DNA of 64,000 nt from Corallium rubrum (taxonomy: Eukaryota; Cnidaria; Anthozoa; Scleralcyonacea; Coralliidae): assembly GCA_964035015.1 (NCBI GenBank), contig OZ036017.1, positions 5,875,996-5,939,995 on the forward strand. Direction: 5' to 3'. Positions 57,601 through 64,000 of this stretch are shown piece by piece. Each line of letters begins with the position of its first letter. The stretch's first letter is position 1. A model generated the notes under the pieces. That model was not told the DNA's origin and searched no databases. It was given only the letters and a program-made list of their open reading frames with translations. Made by a program: the position numbers and the translations under genes.

Positions 57601-58054
57601 AGGCCTGCTGGATTTTTTGTCTGACCAAATACTAGGAATATATCGCCTCCCATGTAAACAGCCCCTAAGAAGAACTCGGTACGCCTCGCTTCTTTACGAT
57701 TTTCTCGTGATCTTCAGCGGTTCTTTATAGAGCTGGCGACTTCATAAAACAAAATGTTTGTAGATTTCCATGACCATGTGTATTGACAGTCTTGTTTATT
57801 TTATTGCCAAGTGTTCGTGCGGTTACCGCTGGCCGGCGCGTCTTTTTAATTCAGACTGCTAGAAAGCTACAACAGTAATTGTCTAGGATTATTATTATTG
57901 TAGTTCAGAACTTACAATAAGACTCTTACCATGAAAACATCCCGGGCCGCTCAGGCTCAGCAACAAACATAAATACCAGAAATCTTTTGTTTACACAAAC
58001 TCGAGACCAGGACGATATTATGCTGACTCAACAAAGTTTGCCTAGTCCGTCTAC

Positions 58055-58411
58055 TCCGAACGTTTTCTCAAGAAATAATCCACTGTAGGAGTTATAAAAT
58101 ATATTGGCAGAAAGATAATTCACCTTGCTACAACATACGTACAGTTTATCCGACCAAATAGCTTAGTTTACCTAAAAAAAGCGAAATACCGAACATGTCC
58201 AAATCACAATAGCGGCCGCTATTTTGAAATTTTTTCCTCGTATGTATTATAATGTCTTCTCCGAATGTTTTCTCGAGAAATAAACCACTGTAGAAGCTAT
58301 CAAATATATTGGAAGAAAGATAATTCATCTGGCTACAACATACGTACAGTTTATTCGACCAAATAGCTTAGTTTTCTTTAAAAAAGCGAAATACCGAACA
58401 TGTCCAACACG
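58055..58411. repeat. Tandem duplication of about 150 bp
   Basis: GAACGTTTTCTCAAGAAATA...ACCGAACATGTCCAA at 58057-58204 is repeated at 58261-58410 with about 90% identity, including ACAACATACGTACAGTTTAT. Confidence 0.8.
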
Positions 58412-58491
58412 AACTAGAGATCTTAGGTATCGGTCAGCGACCTTCACCATTAGCAAAAGGACCCATAAATGCCGCCATTTCAATCTCGAGC

Positions 58492-59282
58492 CCATAGTCA
58501 CCCCCTTTTTGGTCAGCGGGAGAGCGCGGGGGAGACTCTGGGGAAACTGGATTGATTCTCCGTTTTGATTGGTTCATTTAAATTTATTGAATTCATCGAT
58601 TCAAAACATAACAGATTGTGAAATAATGAAAGTCATCATATCTTCAAATTTAGACGCCTCATTTACATCTCTTCTTCTTCTCTTCTCTCAAGGTCTCAGT
58701 CAGTGACACAAATAATTGAAATAAACTTCATAAACAAAGTAAAGACGAATTTCGAATGTCAAATAATCGCAATACACGAAACAAACCTTGCTGTCATTTG
58801 TCGCTATACGTGATGTATAAATAAAACAATTTAAACAACGAAAAAGCATATATTTAAGACAATTAAAGAAGGAATCAGCCTTCGCACCTCGTAAAGGACT
58901 AAAGGCTTTTGATCGAGTCGAAGGCATGCATATTAAAGGTGCTCCGAGGACGATATTGGCGTCGAGAATTGATATTTTACCTTGGATTTCAAGCATGTTT
59001 ATGTCGAGCGCCACAACCAGCAGTGTCAGTCTCTTTCCGATAATTTTAACGTGCATTCGGTCTGCATGGAGGGTTCTCACTTCTCAGAAATATAGTATTT
59101 TCAAACAAAATTGAAACGAACTCATGATCTGAACACACGGCACATCCTGCACAGCAGCTCAGGCTGCGAACATGCGTATAACCACCGGAACCCCTCATTT
59201 CAGGGGTAATTAAATCCAATTTCCCCAGAGTCTCCCCCGCGCTCTCCCGCTGACCAAAAAGGGGGTGACTATAGGCTCGAGA
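58492..59282. mobile_element. TIR element with about 75-bp arms
   Basis: CTCGAGCCCATAGTCACCCC...GGGGAAACTGGATTGATT and its inverse AATCCAATTTCCCCAGAG...GGGTGACTATAGGCTCGAG bound the element. Flanks are inverted too: GACCACTGACCTATATATTT at 57240 and the inverse at about 59362-59385, so an older TIR element may surround it. Confidence 0.7.
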
Positions 59283-59458
59283 TCTCGAGATTGCCGCCAT
59301 TTTGAAAGTGAAAATGCGGACACTTTCCTAACTCAAAGGAAATAGGAGCACGCAGTCCAGTTAAATATATAGGTCAGTGGCTGTGACATTTATATGGATC
59401 AAAACAAAAACGTAAACAAACCTTCGCACATGCGCAGAACCGACTGTAGACCACCTTT

Positions 59459-60626
59459 ATTAACAAAGACCTCTTTCAACAGTTTGTGCTTGGAAGCAAG
59501 ACGGGAGTTTGTGCGTCTTTGATTACGAATTTCAATCGATCTGCATCTGCATTTAAAGATTTATATTTATTAGGAAAAAGGTAAGCAAAGGAAGCAACTA
59601 TAGGAATTGGATTATTTAATAAAATTTGCTTAGCTATGATTAAAATTTATAAATAACCATCTAACTTATATATTCTCTGACTTCTCAATCTTTGCCATTT
59701 GTGTCAGTGCCAAACAATGGATAACGTTTGTTTATCGACAAAATTACAATGAAATATATTGTATAGGGACTAGCTCTAATTATGGTTATTAAATGTTGAA
59801 TTCTTTGTATTGCCAGACACGCTTTGCTCGATAAACAAATCGACTGAACTGAACTATAAGCTTAAATATATGCCAATATGGACGAGATCAAGAACCTGGA
59901 TACAGAAGCATTTGATCTCCTTGAAGGGAAGAGAAAACTAGTTGTCAAATAGAAGTTATAATTATTCTGTAAGATGTTTTGTAACACATAAGTTGACTCT
60001 TAAATTATTTACTGATTATCGATGAGTACTGTTTTATAAATAACAGCAGTTACTGTTGTCGTTAAAAATCGGTTTTTGAAGTCTCAAGCCAGACTCAAAT
60101 TAAAGTTAATAGTTTCGAGGTTTAAATGAGTGTGTTGAAAGCAAATTGTTTAACAATAATATACCTGTACCAAACCCTTTCTCTGAATTAGTGGTTATCC
60201 TATGGAACGCCAAGGCTGTCATATGTCACTTTTCTGCTATATATTAAATATAAGCTTACGTATTTTCAAAGCTGGTCTGAAGAATAGCTGGATAATTATA
60301 CACATACATGTAGCTGTTCTTTCTCCTGAGTCTTGCATACGGAGTGTTTTGGTTAAGTCTTTCCTTTTTAGAAGTGTCAAGTCAGTTTGATATTTTGTAG
60401 TTTGAATGTCTTTGGTATAATAACAAAACACTTGTTGATTTTTTCCTCGAGAAACATTCAGTTTCCAGGTCCCTTGGCACCAGTTAACAAGTGTATGCTG
60501 AAAACATTGCTCACAGCCAAACTGGGTGTTCGTTTCCATGAATATTGACATTTGCAAGTTGATCAAAATGCCCATTTCAAACATCAAACTTCATATAATG
60601 TGATGATCTAGTCAAAGTTAATTGCT
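59459..60626. other. Stretch without a recognisable gene
   Basis: No coding exon recognised. A good donor (AAAAAGGTAAGC) at 59577-59588 could end a 5' untranslated exon of the SAM gene downstream, but nothing else supports it. Confidence 0.35.
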
Positions 60627-60630
60627 TTAA

Positions 60631-62055
60631 AGTGCCTATGACATGAAAAAATGAGTATGGCATTTTTTACACAGACTGAAAGATGTCCAGCCAAATAATA
60701 GTCTCAGAAAGTTTGGCCGATAAAAAAGTCGGGACGATACCTAGGCAAATGATTTTTGTACATCATACATAATTTCCGTTCCGTTCTTCTGCTCTCGCTT
60801 TCTCAGTGAAACCTGTCCAAAATTGCTCTGGTGCATGCGAATCATTTTTCGGCTGATCTATACCACAATATCGTCCTATCGAAGGCTGGGTTTGGGGCAT
60901 AGTCCATAATCATAGCGGCGAAACATAATCTTATATATTTTATTGGCCGTTCCCTAAAATATACTATTCCACCTGATTGTTGTGATATAGGAAACTTCGA
61001 TCAGTACGACATTTATAGTTCGAGTCGTCTAGCGTTACAATATTCCGCTCTGGTTCTTGGTCCTATTATTATGACTAATTTGCTCTGAGTTACTGTTTAT
61101 ATATCCCACATTTCAGCGACTCATGCAATTTCAGCTGGTTTGTTCAATCACGACATAATTTGCGCAGGCGACAAAACTGTGTTGGTCATACATTCGCGTG
61201 CCAGACCCTTGTTTAATAACCAAATACTTAATATTATTGACTGATAATATGTAAAGAAACTCGCGCTAGAGATTAAGTTGAACATATATGCATGGATCGA
61301 ATGCGGACAACTGTATAGTAAAATAGTGTATACGTTCAAGGCCAACATTAACATTACTAAAGACATCTTATTTGTAGTGAAAACCAGTTCTCTGTAACAT
61401 GACTGATAAACTGATATCTAAGTGATTATTGTTATAGTAATATAGTATAACATACTAACTTTTAGCAAATCCCACGACCAGACCGACGATAAAATTGCAC
61501 AAAGATTGCACGCAAAACAATGTAATTCTTAGACCAACATTCTACCCTCTATATTGGTTCTGTTCACGACGTTGCTGCGATCACTTCAACATTTTTACGG
61601 CGACGACGTTTATTCGAACGCTGATCAAAAAATAAACAAAACGTTTTTGCTTGACCTAACTTCACTCTTACTAGGAGTGTTTATACTCGCGATTCAATGG
61701 AAAAATGAATATCCAGAGGTCATCAACACATTGGTAATATAGAATTTCACTATAACGCTAAAATAAAGTTGTTTTATTCAGAATCATAGCCATCCCAATT
61801 TGCTCAAAAACGGCTAATAATACCTGTTATTTTGTTTAGTCAACTTGAGATGTGTCCACACGCCTACGTCATAAGCCGGTCTGACCGCGCAATGGAATTT
61901 CGCACTCTTCGAGTCGTTTCAGGTGAACTTCGAAGAGTCGTAGTTCGAAAAATATGCGACAAAATGATGCCAAATTTCGTGAGATTACCTTTCACAGGTA
62001 TATCTTTCACTTAATACAAAAAAATCGTATACCATTTTTTCATGTCATAGGCACT
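60631..62055. mobile_element. TTAA-flanked TIR element, 1.4 kb
   Basis: TTAA at 60627-60630 and 62056-62059 flanks the ends AGTGCCTATGACATGAAAAA and the inverse TTTTTCATGTCATAGGCACT. TTAA targets are used by piggyBac and Kolobok transposases. No transposase is seen inside, so it is non-autonomous. Confidence 0.75.
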
Positions 62056-62093
62056 TTAAAATCAAGTTGAACATCGCATCATGTTAAGTTCGA

Positions 62094-62422
62094 CATTTAC
62101 AGTCAAACCAGATGCTCTTTACCGCGCAACATTGCAATATTGACAGCAATATTGCAATGTTCAACTTGCAAACGGTACACAGCGACTCCTTGGGAAGTTT
62201 CTCAAAATTTTCATTTTAAATGTCGAATTTCACATAACATGAAGTTTACTTATAGTTAATTGTTCAGACTTTCAATCGAACTTCATATTATGTGCAGTAC
62301 AATATTTAAAATGTAACTTGCTGAGTAGTCGCTGTGTACTGTTTGCAACTAGTGAACATTGCAATGCTGTTGTCAATATTGCAAGGTTGCGCAGGAAAGA
62401 ACATCCGGTTTAACTGTAAAAT
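62094..62422. repeat. Imperfect inverted repeat of about 110-bp arms
   Basis: TTTACAGTCAAACCAGATGC...CAACATTGCAATATTGACAG is mirrored at 62290-62420. Probably a MITE immediately upstream of the first SAM exon. Confidence 0.65.
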
Positions 62423-62463
62423 ATGTCTTGGCTAAATCTGAGTTAATTTATCATGATTTTTAG

Positions 62464-63548
62464 CTGCCAATATTGATGAGGACATACTGCTGGATTTCAC
62501 CCAGGAAGATTTGAAAGATCTGTTTGCTGGAGTAGATAAATTTCTTTTGAGACGCAAGATCTGGAATATCATTGAGAAAGCTGTAAGTTTATGTTTAACA
62601 CAAATTTATTTTCACATCAATAATGATGGTAATGGTTGTTAAAAAATGTATTAGTCACTAAGGAACTTTACTCCTTTCACTGTGATCTTGAAGTGGAGTC
62701 AAACTGAATGTTGAAACTTGTTTTATTTTAGCGAGAAAACAATCGTGAAGTGGAAGACAGTTTTCAGACTCCAAAAAGACACCCGGCAAGCCAGCAAAAT
62801 CAAACATGTGGTTCATCACTTTCTGCAGAAATTTCACCATGCCCATCGACTTCTAGCCACAGCAGTTCACCTTCAGTGTCTTTGAAATCAGAGAGCCCAG
62901 TGTGTGCTGATATAACTGGAAGTAAAAATATTCTAAAACCAGATTCTTCTCCTGCTTTTGTGATATATTGTGACAGCGAAATTGCACATGCTGCTCAAGA
63001 CAACTTAATGTCCGACGATTTGTTCAACAAGCTCATGCGATACACCATGTCAAATATGAGGTCAGCATGCAATAATCTTCGAATTCCAAGAGAGCCAACC
63101 ACCTTGGAAACAGAAGAAATGGCGAAGGCTCTATGCCAAAAGTATCCCTGCATTGGAAGAGTACGTAGTGATGATGGCGAGTCGTTTGTGACAATAACAC
63201 CCGAAAGAATGTCCAGTTTGACAGAAGCAGAAAAAAAAGATTTTCATGTAAGTTTAACTGACTACCATTTTCATCCATTAGCCATTTAGTCTTTAGTGGC
63301 TAACAGAATGCTAGGTTATGTAAGTATAATAATAATTTGTTCAAAAGCCTGGCCATCGCTTAACTTATAAAAACGATTTAAAACAGAGTGAACTTCAGAT
63401 CAACTCAGGTGGATTCTTGTTGTTTTTTAGTACTACGTGTTTAGTAGATTAAAGAAACGTCGTAGCAATGCTATTCCCACAAAAAAGCCACAAGGGAAAG
63501 TGCCTGCTCGCTCGAACAAGCGTATTAAACTTGCCTTACCAAAACCTG
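62464..63548 (+). CDS. SAM-domain protein, internal exons (gene continues beyond the window)
   Basis: Three exons join in phase: 62464-62582 (starts in phase 1, ends phase 0), 62732-63247 and 63431-63548 (ends phase 1 with GGTAAGTA). The first gives the second half of a sterile alpha motif: IDEDILLDFTQEDLKDLF, then DKFLLRRKIWNIIEKA. Exon 2 has a Ser/Pro-rich linker (CPSTSSHSSSPSVSLKSES) and LMRYTMSNMRSACNNLRIPR, KALCQKYPCIGRV. Exon 3 is basic (SRLKKRRSN...KKPQGKVP, NKRIKLALPKP). The layout resembles SAMD3-like proteins, which are multicopy in cnidarians and fishes with unclear function; SAM domains mediate protein-protein contact. The exon with the first half of the SAM domain was not found. 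No stops, so probably a live gene. Confidence 0.7.
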
Positions 63549-64000
63549 GTAAGTATACCAATATAACTTATGTTTTGCATTGTTTTTAATTGGTTGAAGA
63601 GCCATTTATTGGTACATGTGATCATTGATTGGTGTATTAAGTTATATTTGCCACATAACTTAAGTAACAATACTGTCCATTATTATGTGAGCATGGTAGT
63701 AATGTGGCTTTGATAAGTTGATGTGCTTCTGAAAATGGGCCCTTTTACCCAATGGTGTAAAACAGTCAACACCATAACAGGAAGGCAGTCCAAAGATATG
63801 GCATTAGGTTCACTGTTTAACCTCGAGGAAGTTAATAAATATTTCTAAAATATTAACTCTGATCCTGAGTACAGAGAACCCAATCGAGTTACAATTCCTG
63901 TGGGAACCAGACTACCTGTTATTGATGGGTTTTCTTTACTACATTAAAATTCCTGTCTAAACAGAAAAGGACTGCATCAGGACCTGATGACTAAAGGGCC

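Larger units (their letters stand above)
54246..59458 (+). mobile_element. Candidate 5.2-kb TIR transposon
   Basis: AAAGGTGGTCTACAGTCGGT followed by TCTGCGCATGTG at 54246-54279 is exactly mirrored at about 59426-59458. The left end follows TTAA and the right end is followed by TTAT. The interior holds a plus-strand gene start (54368), a minus-strand RGG gene (57013-55480) and nested MITEs. TTAA plus AGGTGG ends would fit Kolobok elements. Two independent MITE copies in opposite orientation would look the same, so this is only a candidate. Confidence 0.4.

Noticed and set aside
61832..62014. Open frame that could be the missing first SAM exon
   Set aside because: It lies within the TTAA-flanked element and has no SAM-like pattern or suitable donor.

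Overview
This window is eukaryotic, and the gene and transposon families point to an animal, most likely a cnidarian such as a hexacoral. It is AT-rich, has spliced genes with long introns, and carries Penelope-like, BEL/Pao, DIRS-like, Harbinger and MULE elements, several LINEs and many hairpin elements. The organism is inferred from family content, not proven.

Layout. 1-1.7 kb: 3' end of a BEL/Pao retrotransposon (integrase plus 3' LTR). 2-10.4 kb: a decayed Harbinger-type transposon that seems to split an older MITE and is itself filled with MITEs, a LINE fragment and Penelope-derived palindromes. 10.9 kb: a short exon coding for a membrane anchor; its phase matches a large exon at 45.9-47.0 kb coding for a fucosyltransferase-like catalytic domain, so the two may form one type II Golgi enzyme gene with a 34.9-kb intron. 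12.6-24.35 kb, inside that intron and on the same strand: an eight-exon gene reconstructed by splice-phase matching (1152 codons plus stop) that joins a zinc DNA-binding region, a MULE-type DDE transposase core, a SWIM zinc finger and a C-terminal Ulp1-type cysteine protease. Its introns hold a 32-bp minisatellite and two head-to-head fold-back copies of Penelope-like GIY-YIG ends, one flanked by hammerhead-ribozyme-like motifs.

25-45 kb: dense repeats. These include a 3-kb long-inverted-repeat element, a TTAA-flanked MITE, and a 3.4-kb near-perfect palindrome (37301-40682) with a 6-bp target duplication whose arms each code for two small zinc-finger proteins and an acidic protein. At least eight small hairpin elements share a GAAG/CGAG-like turn. 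47-54 kb: a LINE 3' fragment, then a minus-strand C2H2 gene broken by a 2.7-kb LINE and by frameshifts. 54.2-59.5 kb: a candidate TIR element holding gene fragments, among them an RGG-repeat gene. 60.6-62.1 kb: a TTAA-flanked element. 62.46-63.55 kb: exons of a SAM-domain gene that continues past the window.

Working genes appear to be the fucosyltransferase, the MULE-SWIM-Ulp1 gene and the SAM gene. Almost everything else is mobile DNA in various stages of decay.
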